64,000 nucleotides of DNA from contig OX579633.1 of assembly GCA_951230915.1 (NCBI GenBank), positions 49,676,029 through 49,740,028 of the forward strand. Direction: 5' to 3'. A program made the translations under genes and the position numbers. Each line of letters opens with the position of its first letter. Positions within the stretch are counted from its first letter, which is position 1. The notes beneath the pieces are model-generated. The model was not told where the DNA came from, ran no database searches, and saw nothing but the letters and a program-made list of their open reading frames with translations. This document shows positions 1-12,129 of the stretch, in pieces. Source of the stretch: Antitrichia curtipendula (Eukaryota > Streptophyta > Bryopsida > Hypnales > Leucodontaceae).

Positions 1-210
1 CGAAGGGTATTTAGGTTTCGACACGAGATACAGCGTGAGACCGAGGAAGAACAGCAGGAGGAGCAAAACGAAAACGACGACGATCGTCCAGCAGCAACAT
101 CGCTTCCACGACTTCTTTGTATTTGGAGGCTCGACGTTGAACTCCTCGTGGAAGGAACCATGTTTGGATCGGCTGTAAGGAGCTTGCTCGCTGGCCTTGG
201 TGAACTTCAT
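1..210 (-). CDS. NDR1/HIN1-like (LEA-2 domain) membrane protein, 5' part only
   Basis: Reading leftwards from an ATG at 210-208, the frame stays open for 70 codons and runs off the window, so only the N-terminus is present. It starts MKFTKASEQ, has a polar tail of about 38 residues, then a basic/cysteine cluster KSWKRCCCW. A hydrophobic segment rich in V, L and F follows (about residues 43-63), then YLVSKPKYPS. A short cytosolic tail, a Lys/Arg-Cys cluster, one membrane helix and a Y-L-V-x-(R/K)-P-(R/K)-x-P motif is the usual start of NDR1/HIN1-like proteins. These are type II membrane proteins with an extracytosolic LEA-2 domain, often tied to defence or stress. The LEA-2 domain would lie beyond base 1 and is not seen. 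The frame uses an ATG and hydrophobic order fits well; the family call is by recognition only. Confidence 0.68.
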   Translation of the reverse strand, partial: MKFTKASEQAPYSRSKHGSFHEEFNVEPPNTKKSWKRCCCWTIVVVFVLLLLLFFLGLTLYLVSKPKYPS

Positions 211-618
211 CTGGAATACGCAACTAACCCTGCAACCGCTCCACTTTCATTTTGTCACCGCATCTCCTTCACGCGCTTCAACGTTACAACTCTTACATTA
301 TTGATGATCTTCCTGGGTGTCGGGAAACAATACTGAAAACAAATCTTCATATAGGATCAATGGGTTTGTGTCATGGAGGTCTTTCCAGGGCTCAGCGTCA
401 CTACTGCTTGGAAAAGAAACTCGTGGAAGTCGAAGAAGAGATATGGCGAACAGTGGGTACGTGGATCTATTTTGGGAAACTGCTTGTGTTTCATTCTGAT
501 TGTCCGCCAATTATGCCACAGAAAACTTGTCGCCATTGCTCGCCAGCAATGTGCCTTGCGATTGACAAGAAATGGATTACGCTCCTTCCACAAAGTTTCG
601 CAAGTTGTGTGCGCTTAT

Positions 619-835
619 GTATAGAGCAATGCCCGAGGAGGAGGGCATTGCTTGATGGAAAGGCCCGACGAGGAGGCTCTTTCATCCCGCAATGCCCAAG
701 GACCAGAAGCTTTGCTTGATGTAAACCGCGGGAAGAAAATTTGGATGAAATATAGGATGAACAAAAACAATTGGGATGAAAAATGAATAATGCCTAATTA
801 CACATGTAAAACTGTGCAATTTGGCATTACGCCTT
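619..835. mobile_element. MITE-like element with AATGCCCGA ends, copy 1
   Basis: The left end reads GTATAGAGCAATGCCCGA; the right end read in reverse is close to GGCGTAATGCCAAA. A second copy lies at 45854-46007 with matching ends and matching interior blocks (TTGATGTAAACCGCGG here against CTGACGTAAATCACGA there). The left part also folds on itself: AGCAATGCCC and GGGCATTGCT face each other across 8 bases near 624-652. No reading frame belongs to it. The superfamily cannot be assigned. Confidence 0.5.
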
Positions 836-1497
836 GATTACAGCACTGAACCTGTCCTAAAAATGAGTGGAACATATTCTTCCCGTGTTTTATGGACTCT
901 TGAGATCTTGCACATATGTGTTCTTTAGTCTGATGGTTTATTATGTACTTACCATTCAGTTTCAAGAATTTGCAACTGAAGTGGATTGTGCTTGTTGAAC
1001 AATCTTGAATGATGTATGCTATTGACCTTGAATCATCCCAATAAGTATTTCAACTTAGCTTCTATTAAGGTAGAACTACTCAATACCACCATCCATCAAA
1101 TTTTGCCACCTACAAAACCCTTCCATTTGCACCAATGGTCCAGTCATTACCACAATCTTAACATCCCTTTATCATAATGGCAATGCATTTGGGAAGCAAA
1201 CACATCAACCTATGCTTTAGCAAGGATCTACTCACAGTTTACATTTTAGCTTTGAAAAATCACAAAAAATTCACTTGTCGGAATGTCTTCATTCTTTTTG
1301 CAATTGACCTCTCAAACTTTTCAATCTTTGAAAAATATGGGAGTTAACAAATAGCTTCCTCAAAGTACCTCAATAGCAAATCTATGTAACAATGGATAGT
1401 TCTAACTTAAAGTCTAAAGTGCTACAAAAGATACAAAAGTGTCCAAGTAAATGACTTTCAGAGCAATTGTAGAAACAAAGAATGCATTTGCTCCTTG

Positions 1498-1569
1498 CAT
1501 CCAAGAATTTGATTGCTAGTTCATCCAAGAATTTGATCACTAGTTCATCCAAGAATTTGATTGTTTGTG
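1498..1569. repeat. Three tandem 24-bp units
   Basis: The unit CATCCAAGAATTTGAT plus 8 bases occurs three times in a row, starting at 1498, 1522 and 1546, with only a few differences. Confidence 0.85.
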
Positions 1570-1762
1570 ACTAACTACCAATCATTGTCAAGTTGTCTAA
1601 GGTTTTGTTAGGTCTTGTAGGGAGTCAAAAGGAAATTTTCCAATTCTCTTCTCATGCTTTTTTTGGGGATATTGTATGAATAAACTTTGGAGTTTTGAAA
1701 ATAGATCTACCCAAAATCGACCATAAGCTCTGGTAAATAGAGGCTATGTATTTCAGCAAGAA

Positions 1763-1973
1763 GGTCAGGATGAACTCACCCCCTCCAAGGATTACAGGGG
1801 TGCAAGTAAAAAAAATCTCCCTATTTTGTGCTTGATTAGTTTACCTTGTACAGCTAATAGCTAATTTGGGGTCTCTGATTGCAAACATAAATTCAAAATT
1901 TGCAAATTTTATCATGCGTGGAAATCAGCATATTCCCGAGGGGCCGAGTGAGGGGGTCAGTTCACCCCGGCCG
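1763..1973. mobile_element. GC-ended MITE, copy 1 (211 bp)
   Basis: The ends are inverted repeats: GGATGAACTCACCCCCTC on the left and, reversed, GGGTGAACTGACCCCCTC on the right. It is flanked by the direct repeat GCAAGAA (1756-1762 and 1974-1980), as left by a cut-and-paste insertion. A second copy lies at 11824-12062; the shared core includes AATTTGGGG, TCTCTGATTGCAAA and ATTTGCAA. It has no coding capacity. The 7-8 bp target duplications suggest a hAT- or Mutator-type relative. Confidence 0.75.
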
Positions 1974-2686
1974 GCAAGAATCAGGTCGGGTAGGTACAGG
2001 AAACCCGATGAGGATCAGGCGTGCATCAAGCTTCAATCTCCAGTCTCGCTCTGGATGACAAGCACGATGACAAGCACATCATTGCGCAGTAGCCGAGGGA
2101 GAAGCGAACGGAAAGAACTTTCTGGCACGGTCGCAAACAAGAACCAGAATGCCTCTCTATTGAAGCTAAGTTACCTATTATTCAATAGATTACAAAATGA
2201 TGACATTGATTACTGTTGACAATGGTTTCTGGAAGCAGGATGACGAGATATGGTGTCAAACACAGTGGTTCATGACAAGGAAATAAAAAATTCCATGAAA
2301 AGAGCATCTTCCAAGAGGGGGAAGAAAAGATTGGAACTACTCTACGAAAGACATCGAGGATTGGTGTACATATAAATGCTGCCCAACCGATCGATTCACT
2401 ACCAAGCACGTTCACAGCTCATAAGACATTCTGTCCCCAAAATACAGAGCACACGAGTTATACTGGTGGCTCAGCTAGGAGCGGTCACTAGGCTACCGAG
2501 ACCCCAGATATCTATGTCTGCTGAGCTTGTGACGTAATTAAATGTCACATCTCTCAATGAAACCTAGGTGCAAAACTTGTGGTCTCTGATGAAACCAAAA
2601 GGACACAAGACCTATTTGAAGGGAAAGTCTGTAAACCTATCCAGTGCACATTCAGCGAATTGAGGCGCTCTCAAGAAAGATAAACC

Positions 2687-5215
2687 CTAAACCTTAATGT
2701 GGTAGTAATCAGCGTCAAAGAAGTGCACACGGACATATCCATCTTCACCGCCGCTTGAGAAACTGCATCCCACGGAGTGTCACCAAATTAGTAACGAACT
2801 AATATCCTGCTTCCAGAAGACAGTGACAACCTCTATTCAAGTCTCTAAAGAACCCGTAGAGCCATCATTAAGCGATAGCCGGACAAATAATTTATATCTT
2901 CTGAGATGGAGCAGGCAAACTTGTACAACTATTAAACTAAACAGAACATCTGCTTGCATTCAATCTCTTTCTGACGCACAAGATACTGCATAAGATATGG
3001 GTGATCTTCCCAAAGATCTCAGCAAAAACAGTCTTACAGCACACCCGCAGTACAAATAAAACTCCGGCATTAAAAAAATAATTTAAAGCTAGCCCATCGG
3101 ACCTGAATGCATATCCAGTGAATCAAGAAGCGCACCTTCTACCATCAGGATTGAAGGCAAGAGCATTAATAGGGCCGAAGTGACCCTTCACACCCCCAAT
3201 TTCGTCTTCAAAAATCTGCAAACCACAACATAAGTTGGTGAACGTTGATTTCCTTCGCACACATGACAGTAATCACTAAGCACTTGCAAGATAAACATCC
3301 TCTGCAACTAAGCGTGGGAGTAAGAAGCATCAACATGCATTTCTTTACACTACAAGGAAGGCCAGAAGAAAGGAAAACGGTTAATACGGAGAAGGTAATG
3401 ACATCACCGAGGAGAGTAATATGACCTCTTAACACAGAGAGGAAACTGACCTTGTGAAAAAACTTAGCCTCAAACTTTCCAGCTCGACTGCTCGTCATCG
3501 TCACTTGTGACGCTTCTTGACCACCACCAATGACGACCTGCACCAAAACCATAAACATATCCGATTGAGCATACTTGAACTCCCATGTTTTTCGATAGCC
3601 TCCATCAAAAAGAACTTGTACACCACTTTCAGGCAAACAAAACGTTTTAGAATTCATCTTCCTTGAGAACGCCTAAACTCAACGAATGCAAGTACATGTG
3701 TCTGTCTAGTGCGTAGAGAGTAGTCAGACCATACATGGTCAAGAAGAGGTGAAATTGCAGCTGCATTCACGGGTCGCTCTGTAGTATAGGTCTTCAGCAC
3801 AGTCAAGGTTCGAATATCCCACAATTTTGCCGACTTATCGTGAGAGCCAGTGATGAAATGTGAGCCATCAGCAGATTTAGCCATCGATGTAACAACTTTC
3901 GAGTGGCCTGTATCAGGGTCACTTTCCTTCAAACACTCGCCCGTCTGCAAGCGAGGCAAGAAACAACTTGAGTTGAAACAAAAGTGTAAAGGATTGGCAA
4001 TAAAAGAAAGTGTTAAGGTCTCAATTTGCAAAATCTCAAGCGACTGATAATATGCTTCCAGCTCTAAAACGGTTCAAGATCTAAATTAGCTAATACGGAG
4101 ACCCAAAGATCCAAGAGTTGAGACAGACCTCGGCATCCCAAATGCGAATGGTAGCATCTTCCCCAGCACTGATGATTGTCTTGTTGAGTGGCCCCCAAAT
4201 AACTCTGTTAATCCTTCCTTGTGGACCGGTGATAGTCAGAATATCCTCACTCGTTTCTGCATTTTCAAAAATTCTCAGAAATCAGAAATTGACGAACGCA
4301 TCAGCTGATTAAAATAAAAATTTATCTTTAAGAGCCTGACAACCTCCCCCAGCATCTCTACAGGTTGATAACGACAAGAAAATTTTCAGAGTAGTCTCAT
4401 CAGCAACATCCAATGGACCGCTTCATAGTGAGCTCAGGCCGTCGGTTAAGGGTAGTACTAGCTCAAAGTCCTAACTGCAATCTCTAGTAATGCAGACACA
4501 CATCGCGTGGCGGTAATTACTTAGTAACACCTAAATCGAAACCCTAACAATGACGTCTGATATAAGCATCACAGTTCATATTTCTGCGTTAAGAAAACTA
4601 CTGACTTAATTGCAAATACTTGGACTCTCGGAGTAACGTTCTCCAAGTCGCAGCTCGTGCTCGTACTTTATGAATCATAGGAGATGGTGAAAGCGCTTAC
4701 GCAAGGACCGATCAGACTCAATCTGCTTGACATGAATAGCCGACTGCTGTTCCATAAAAGGATCAGTGGTGATCACAACCATCTTGTCTCCTTCAGAAAA
4801 GCTCACAGCTCTCGCGGGCGCATCAAAGTTGAAAGAGTGCAGTTGAACACCCGTTTCGCAGTCCCACAGCTTCACAGACTGGTCGGCTGAGCTCGTCACC
4901 AACCGTGTCGAATCCCCTGAAAATCAAACCCATTGCAAAACCGACTCAAAATTACTTTTTCCCCATGCGCCAACAACAACTAGGGTTTCAAGAAGTGCTC
5001 GAGAATTATCCTAAAGGCTACCAAGACTTACTGGAAACATCACAGCACCACACGGCTCCGTTGTGGCCACGGTAAGTGCCCAAGCGCTCGCCATTACTCG
5101 CGTACCACACGGTGGGCGTGTGATCCTTGGCACAGGAGAAGAGCAAGTCGCCATCGCGATTATACTTGAGAAAAGTGAGTGGCCGCTCGTGCCCCTTCAA
5201 CAAAATCGGCCTCAT
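2687..5215 (-). CDS. TIF3I1: Translation initiation factor eIF3 subunit i (TIF3I1/TRIP-1 type WD40 protein)
   Basis: Seven exons, leftwards: 5215-5032, 4916-4701, 4256-4129, 3944-3735, 3537-3451, 3215-3136, 2762-2687. All introns are GT..AG, and joining them gives 326 residues plus TAG, the usual eIF3i length. It begins [20 protein letters not shown] and ends in an [24 protein letters not shown] tail, both hallmark eIF3i sequence. WD40 blades are seen as [51 protein letters not shown] and [15 protein letters not shown], fitting a seven-bladed propeller. eIF3i joins eIF3b and eIF3g in the cytosolic eIF3 complex, which loads initiator tRNA and mRNA on the 40S subunit. The ATG context is AAAGATGAGG. 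No damage is seen; this looks like a working housekeeping gene. Confidence 0.96.
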
Positions 5216-8200
5216 CTTTCAACGTTTCCTTATATGCCGTCCTCTTCTTCCTCGCACAAACAAAATCACGCCAACGCCAATGAAATTCGGTAGCCTGAAG
5301 CTCAGGAAGACGTCAAGCTCGGAAGATCGAAAGAGAAGCAGTTAGGGTTTCGTAGTGGAGATTATTCAGTATGTATTTAGCCACGTTTGCCCTAAACAGA
5401 ACCCGAAGACCGTATTTCGTAACTGTATTTCGTAACAGAGCATTAGTTTTGTATAAAAAAATATCAAAATTCACCCAATTCAAGTCATAAATATCCTTAA
5501 AAATTTAGGTGGCATTTAAAATCCAATCTTCAAAGTATAATTTAATTTAGACTTATAGGTTAGAAGAAAATGTTGGTAGAAGTCTTGAAGGATGAATTAG
5601 AGACAAAACTTCATCCACCAATTTCTTTTACTAAATATATTCCATGATAAAGATTTTCACTATTTTAGAATAGGCATATAATGTTCTACAACTTAAACAA
5701 ACAAAAAATTTTAATCTTTTATCTTGGATTTGGAGGTCACATAGAATTTTGGCCTAGATTGGTGAAAATCATCCAAAACCATCCAAAACATAACTTTGTA
5801 ATTTGTTTTAGTTTTAGTTAAGATGTGAACTACTTACAATTTATCATTAGGAAAAAGTTGTTCAGTGCTTAGAATGTCAATTGAACAACAATTAAATATC
5901 CAACTTAGGATATAAAGCCCAATAATAAAGAACATGGTTGTGCTTGCTTTATTTAAAGGATAAAGATAAATCGCTCATACATGTCACATGTTGAAGTTTG
6001 TTTCTTTTTTAGAAAGATTCTCAACAATGTCATAGACACCACATTTGTAGAGGGTCTTTATAAGCTCTACAAAAGTCACAAAATTATTCATAAGAAGATT
6101 GAAGCTCACCATAGGTACGCGCATGCTTGTCTTACAATTAAAAGAAGGTTGTTTGGATGTTCTTACAAGGATATAGATTTTTAAAGTATAATTCATTTTC
6201 TACTTCAAAGATGCTTTTAAATAGTCCCTCTATCAAATATTTTTACCCCCACACACTTTATGTAGGGATATTGATGCTTTGATAGACGTATGGCATCCCT
6301 CTATTGGAATTTTTTTTTTTAGCCAGAATTGTATGTGTTTACAGCCTTGCAACTTCTTTTCATACATTTAGTAGAATTTTAGTGTCAACGGGTATGCACT
6401 TTGGATCAAATTTGGTTGTTAAAACAACTTAGTTGCTTAGTATAGTTATATTTGGTTAGTTGCATGACTAGAACAAGTCACATAACTAAGTAGGGTTTTG
6501 AAACTCTAGTCACCACTTCTATGTAGCCGCCATTGATTTAGGATTTTAAAATCATAGTTGCCGTTTTTGTGTGATTGCCCTCTCAATGTGCAACATTTGA
6601 CTAATTTTTTTTCTTCTTTGTTTCTTGTTGTCTCTTAGGTTTTGCATTTTAGCCTTGTTGCCTCTTAGTTCTTCTTTCTTATTGCTTTTTAACTCTTGCT
6701 TCTTTTTGCCTCTTATTTCTTTCTTGTTGTTTCTTCTTAGTTCTTTGCCAAGTCTATGAATTGATCCCAATATTGGGCTTTCATCTTATTAAAAATTTTA
6801 AAAATCTCATGTAAATTTGGTGTGATATGACCCATGTCCTCAATGGTTTAAAATCCCATAGGCAAATAAGATTGTCTATGGGATTATAAGGATTACTTTT
6901 GAGCCATGTTCTACACCTTTGTTTGTGGCAAGTCATTCTTGGGTAACTTGTGAGAGATTAGTGTGGGCTATACTTGAGCTTCATCTCTGCTAGGGGAATG
7001 ACAAAGGTCTCTTGCTTCTATAGATTGTTTGAGAAAATACTTGGATGTGACTATTTTTACTTCTTGCCTTGTGACCTTGTCTTCTTCTGTATAAATTTCT
7101 TATGGAGGATGTTTTGGATTTATGACATAATAGCAATTGGTGGTAGTTGTAGACACCTGTTACAACCTCACTAATATAACATTGGCTTGTTGTGTGTATT
7201 GGGATGGGTACAGGTGAGGCTACGCCTTCAAATTTGATTTCTCTAATTTGGAATTTTCGATGTATTTTATGTGACAAGCACATGTAGTTACTTTATGAAG
7301 TTTCTTCTTACTGGACTTATGCTATGTTAATAAATAGATGTGGACCTTTGCACTAATAAAGCATAGTCTCATAACTTTGTCTATTTAATTTGTGAGTTTA
7401 GTAGATATTTGTAATGATGTGATATAAAATACTGTTTGGCCTAATTTGTAGTGATGTTAAGTTAAGAAAAGTGAAGCCCTGTTAAGGGGCATTTAGTCTA
7501 AAAAAGATTTTTGTAGTTCTTGCTTCTAGTTTTTTTGTTACCTCTTAGTTCTTGCTTCTTGTTTTTTGTTTCCTAGTTCTTGCTTCTAATTTCTTCTTAT
7601 TGCATCTTAACTTGTGTTTTTTATTGCTTTTGTTGCATCTTGTTGCATCTTACCTTTTGCTTGTTGTTACTTCTTAGCATTTGTCGCCTTTTGTTTCTCG
7701 TTCCTTTTATCACTATTGTTGTTCATTCTTCTTGTTTATTTGCAATTCCTAGAGATATAATGGTTATGACCTTTTCTTACCTTAAACTTGTCCTACATAT
7801 TTTGTGTTACTTTAAATCTTTGAAGGTTGAGCTATATTGTTCATTCACTAAAAATGAACCTCCTTGATTGTACATTTGAGGTTGGAATGAAGTAATTGGA
7901 GGCTACTTGCAACACTAAAGAGGTGATATCTTTACATTTTTATAAGGAATATAGGTCTTAACATAAGTGCATGAAAATATTCATTTACATAGTGTTAGTG
8001 TAATATGATTTGTGTTAGTGACTAATAAATATCATCATGAAGAGCTACATTCTTTTTTGCATTTTCTCTCTCCAATATGATTGTTTCTTATGCATCTCAA
8101 AAATCATATGTACTTTTTTTAAATTTGATGGAGTCTTTTACTTAGTTGCAAAATCATGTTATTGCATAATTGCAATGCATCATGTTCATTTAGAATGTAT

Positions 8201-8449
8201 AGAAAATGTAGTTGTAGCTTATGACATAAGCAAATGTAAATCTAAGTCACGCCATTTTCAAACCACACTCAAATGTAAGAAATGTCACTCTCATTCATCT
8301 CAAAAATCATTGGAGTTATATTTCACAATATGTCTTGAGCAAAATATGATTGCTATAGTCACATGTTGCACTTATGCCAAAAATGTGACTCTATATTTTT
8401 TTACATATGACTACATTCAATCATAAAACTATTGGAAACTCTATGTGAA
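5216..8449. other. AT-rich intergenic region with low-complexity tracts
   Basis: About 5216-5400 should hold the eIF3i leader and promoter. Beyond it the sequence is AT-rich without a credible gene. Around 6600-6740 and 7500-7740 it is built of loosely repeated TTGCCTCTTAGTTCTTGCTTCTT-like words, which create spurious lysine-rich or leucine-rich open frames. Part of it may be the body of the CACTA element whose terminus is at 9045, but no transposase was recognised. Confidence 0.5.
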
Positions 8450-9045
8450 CTGCCACATCAACAAACAATATGATTCACATGAATCATTATTCACATCAAT
8501 AAATAATATGAATCATGAGGGCATATTCCACATCAATAAAAAATATGACTCATGAGAGTCATTTTCTATATCAATAGAAAATATGATTCACAAGAGTCAT
8601 TTTTCATAATAACAAAAAATATGACTTACAAGAATTATATTTCACATCAACCAAAAATATGATTGTATAGAGTCATATGCCATGTTAGCCAAAATATGAC
8701 TTACCTTGATCATATTCCACTTTAACCAAAAGTATGACTATCCAAAGTCATATGCCACGTAGGATTTTTTTCCTATACCTGATAGTTCAAGAAAAAGTCA
8801 AGCCCCCAAAGATAGTCAAAATATATGTCATGTTGGCAAAATAATTATAAATAATTATACCCTTCAATCCATATGACTGGATTGACTGCCAATATGACTC
8901 ATGTCCGAAGCGACTCGCCGATAATGACTAGACCTAGTCATGTCGCGAGTCATCTATAGTGATTTCTACATGAGTCATATTTTTTTATTTTACAACTCAC
9001 TACAATCATATTTTGCAGTCATAAAACACTAGTTTTGTTGTAGTG
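8450..9045. mobile_element. CACTA (En/Spm-type) transposon terminus with subterminal repeats
   Basis: The right edge, read in reverse, is CACTACAACAAAACTAGTG, the form typical of plant CACTA elements. GTG repeats right after it (9046-9048), a possible 3-bp duplication. From 8450 to about 8762 the sequence is an imperfect tandem array with a unit near 43 bp. Each unit carries ATGACT/AGTCAT words, often as a small palindrome such as ATGACTCATGAGAGTCAT. The same words continue sparsely to 9040. Dense inverted and direct short motifs next to the end are what CACTA transposases bind. No matching left end or transposase frame was found. Confidence 0.65.
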
Positions 9046-11823
9046 GTGTCATTGGAGAGGGTCGTGTGTGAAGAATTGTTTTAGTGGATAGTAAGTTAAT
9101 TAGCAGTAACTTATTACATACAAGTTGCGCATAAGCTGAACTGCAGTTATCAATTTGCCTCTGAAGTTACTGGTACGTGCTCACCCCAGCTACATTGCGT
9201 CTTGTTCTGATATGTTTGCCATTCATCATCTCATCTTCCTCTGTAGCAGCGATCTCTCCTGCTTGGTGAGCATCATCCTTCGTTTATTCGCCTGGTAGAT
9301 CGTTTACTTCAACTGTCTACGTGATTCTTTACGTACTGTATTGTACAACTAGCATTATATGTCTGAAATTTTCGTAGACTGATGGACCCAAACTTGGGCA
9401 AACAATGCTCCATTGTTGGTACTTGAAATTCTTCTGTCAATTTCAACCTGGTTGAACATCTGGGTGTTGTGATTTTGGGGGATTTTACAGGAAGGCTGAG
9501 ACTCCTGGCAGCCATAGCCAGCAATGCGGTGTACCGAACGCAGAGGCAGTGAAGCCCGTGCGAGAGCTGGGATCCTTTCCTGTCACGCTTTTTCTTTCAC
9601 AGTGTCACCAAGCGCGTCTTGTACGTGGAGGTAAACGAAAGATTTGTTTCCGTCCTGCTCAACTTTCTAGTTCTTCCAGTTGGTGCTGTTGTCAAGCTCA
9701 CTGCTGAGGGACTGTAAGGTCCCTCAGATTGGCGCTGTATCCAACTTCCACCAGAGCCTGAAGGATAATATTCCGGATATGGCCATGCAAAAGGATTTCA
9801 AAAATGCGTTCTTGTATCCATTAGCAGAAGGCAACACATGTTCTGGGTTGCTCAGAAACCTTGTTCTAGTTGTACATACTGGTTACTTATAATAACATGA
9901 TGATTCAGTACCCTGTGTACATGGCCAGCGGTACTCGTTGTCCGACTTTCGAAGGTCCTCGACATTCATTCTGTAGAAATGAGTATGTGCAGGGGCCTGC
10001 CTTTGTATATAATCATAGACAACCAGGAAGTGCATCCTTCTTCTGCAACTCACACCATGCGCATCGTGAAGGACCCAACAAAGAAACTAGAGTTTTTTGA
10101 TGTCTAAGTTGATGGAATTTTAAGTGACATTGAATGTAACAACTTGTGTTTTTTTATGTCAACAACTTTCAACATAACATCAAGATGATACATTGGACGT
10201 CAGTATTGACATAAAAACACAAATTGTTACATTCAATGTCACCTAAAATCCATCGCCTAAAATCCATCACCTACACAAGTTTCTTATAGGTACCTCCACG
10301 TGGAGAAGCCAAGCTACGTCGCATAAGTCCAATAATATGTTGCTTTGGTTGAGGTACAATTTGGCTAAAGCTTTGAAGAAAAGAAATGTACTATGAGTAG
10401 CAGTGTGACAAGAATGTGATCAACAGCAGTTGTTTTGATTTTGGTTTTGGTGGAGAATCATTCGATAATTATACATAAGACAAGTGTTTTGCTCATACGG
10501 AAGTGGTTCATCTGATGTGAAGGTGGTGCAGATGTTAAGAGCTTCCTTGGTCTCCGACTCATTACTGAATGAAGTCTTCAAGTGGACCTCATAGCAGGAA
10601 CTCAAGCTCATCAGCATCAGCAGACTTGAAAACAGCAGGAGACCAGCTTTGAGTAGTTTCAAAGCAAGTGACTGCTTAGAAGAATGTACGGTAATTCCCA
10701 CAACTAGCGTAAATAGGTACCATTGTCGAAACCCATATGAAATATTATAAACTCTTTCAGTTGTGAACTTTACTTGAGAGCATGGCACTTCCTACAGTCA
10801 GCTTAAATGCAAAGACTTTCAAGACTGGTTGTCACACTTGCTGCGTAATGGTTAGCAGATGATGAGAAAATCTCTTGAAGTGCCTACATTCCAGGTTTCA
10901 TCAGTTTTGCATCTGATTTCTACCACATTTTTGAAAACATTCAGATTTTCATCTATATGCTCTCCTTCGCTACAAAAGTGTACTAAAACGTGCACATTGA
11001 CATTGAGTAGAAATAGATCACTCAGAAAGAAAGGCATGAAGCAATTCATAGAACAAAACGCCAAATTCTAATTGAATTGCAAAGTAGTACAATTTTCCAC
11101 TTTGCACATAGCCATAATTCAAGTCCTCTTTGCAAAAACAAAATCCATTGAACCAATCATGGTTGTATGGCAACCAGTTGACAGATCATCATATTCACTA
11201 AAACGACAAAACCTCATGAAAACTGGCGCTATTCTAGACACCCATCCGGGACCAGGCATAGATCTACACAAGCCCTAATTTCGGATTACACAGTTTTAAC
11301 TCTAAAAAAACACACTCTAATTTCAACGAAATTAGACACGCCATATACAGAGCGAGCCTTCGGCATAGGCAGCACAACTCACCTGGACCTCAGCACATGA
11401 AGAATCCATTCTCGAGAGCTCTCGCTCCCGAAATAGAGATTTTTGAACAAATCTCTAGAATGTTTGGTAAATTCAAGCTCACCAAGTTCACCTTCCTGGT
11501 GCCGACCGTCCCCACCACCGAGCAGGGCTAGAAAAGAACTGTAGTGAATACGCAACATCAACCGGAGCTGCAGCCACACATCATCTCAAACTCATCATTT
11601 GCAACAATTTGGGCATGTTGGGGCATCGAGGAATCAGAGTATACGGTGGCAAAAAAGTCTAAGCACGTCGCAAGGGTATCCATGGAACCAGATTACCAGG
11701 ATACTACTGGCCACTAGGCCGAATTTTCTATTCTAAACTCGGAGCGCAGTCAGCAAATTACCTGGATCCCCAAATTTAATGCTATGGGACGGACGACCAG
11801 TGTCGGCGCTCTGTCTATCTCGC
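9046..11823. other. Unresolved region with possible gene fragments
   Basis: GC content is higher than in neighbouring repeats and several splice-like blocks occur. An example on + is TTTTACAG then an open block 9489-9631 followed by GTAAAC. On - a first-exon-like MDSSCAEVQ sits at 11405-11379 before GTGAGT. I could not chain these into a protein or recognise a family. They may be a decayed gene, a noncoding transcript or chance. The fold-back at 10112-10254 lies inside. Confidence 0.35.
10112..10254. repeat. Fold-back (hairpin) element, about 50-bp arms
   Basis: The left arm 10112-10163 (starting GATGGAATTTTAAGTGACAT) and right arm 10206-10254 (ending ATGTCACCTAAAATCCATC) are near-perfect reverse complements around a loop of about 42 bases. 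This is the form of a small fold-back MITE. No coding potential. Confidence 0.8.
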
Positions 11824-12062
11824 GGCCGGGGTGAACTGGCCCCTCCTGCCAAAGTCCATCCAGGGGTGCATATAAAAAATAAAAATAAAACTATTTTGTG
11901 CCGTGTAAAATCTATTTTCTAGAGCCCCCACATCTAATTTGGGGCCTCTGATTGCAAATATGAATTCAGAATTTGCAAAAAAAATCATGCATGGAAAATA
12001 AAAAATATTCAGGGTTTTCCCAGGGGGACGAGCGAGGGAGTCAGTTCACCCGGGCCCTAACT
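11824..12062. mobile_element. GC-ended MITE, copy 2 (239 bp)
   Basis: The ends are GGCCGGGGTGAACTGG on the left and, reversed, GGCCCGGGTGAACTGACTCC on the right. It is flanked by the 8-bp direct repeat TATCTCGC (11816-11823 and 12063-12070). The interior matches copy 1 at 1763-1973 (AATTTGGGGCCTCTGATTGC). The 8-bp duplication fits hAT-type integration. It sits just upstream of the U-box gene leader. Confidence 0.75.
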
Positions 12063-12129
12063 TATCTCGCCGCTCGCGCCAGAAAGCTAGTCCCGTATCT
12101 GTGACGACATGCCCTGAACAAGTCAGCAC

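Larger units (their letters stand above)
211..2686. other. Intergenic, NHL to eIF3i
   Basis: No convincing gene. It should contain the promoter and 5' leader of the leftward NHL-like gene and the 3' UTR of eIF3i. It also holds two MITE-like elements (619-835 and 1763-1973), a 24-bp triple repeat (1498-1569) and a stretch (about 1595-1755) related to 49290-49460. Short open frames here show no recognisable family. Confidence 0.6.

Noticed and set aside
6552..7867. Lysine-rich and leucine/cysteine-rich open frames
   Set aside because: Products of repeated TTCTTG/TCTTAG low-complexity DNA, with no start context or family.
8450..8762. Regularly spaced repeats resembling a CRISPR array
   Set aside because: Units are imperfect, contiguous and lack unique spacers, and they abut a CACTA terminus in a plant genome.
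10420..11405. Possible minus-strand gene starting MDSSCAEVQ at 11405
   Set aside because: Donor and acceptor signals exist but no chain of exons gave a recognisable or continuous protein.
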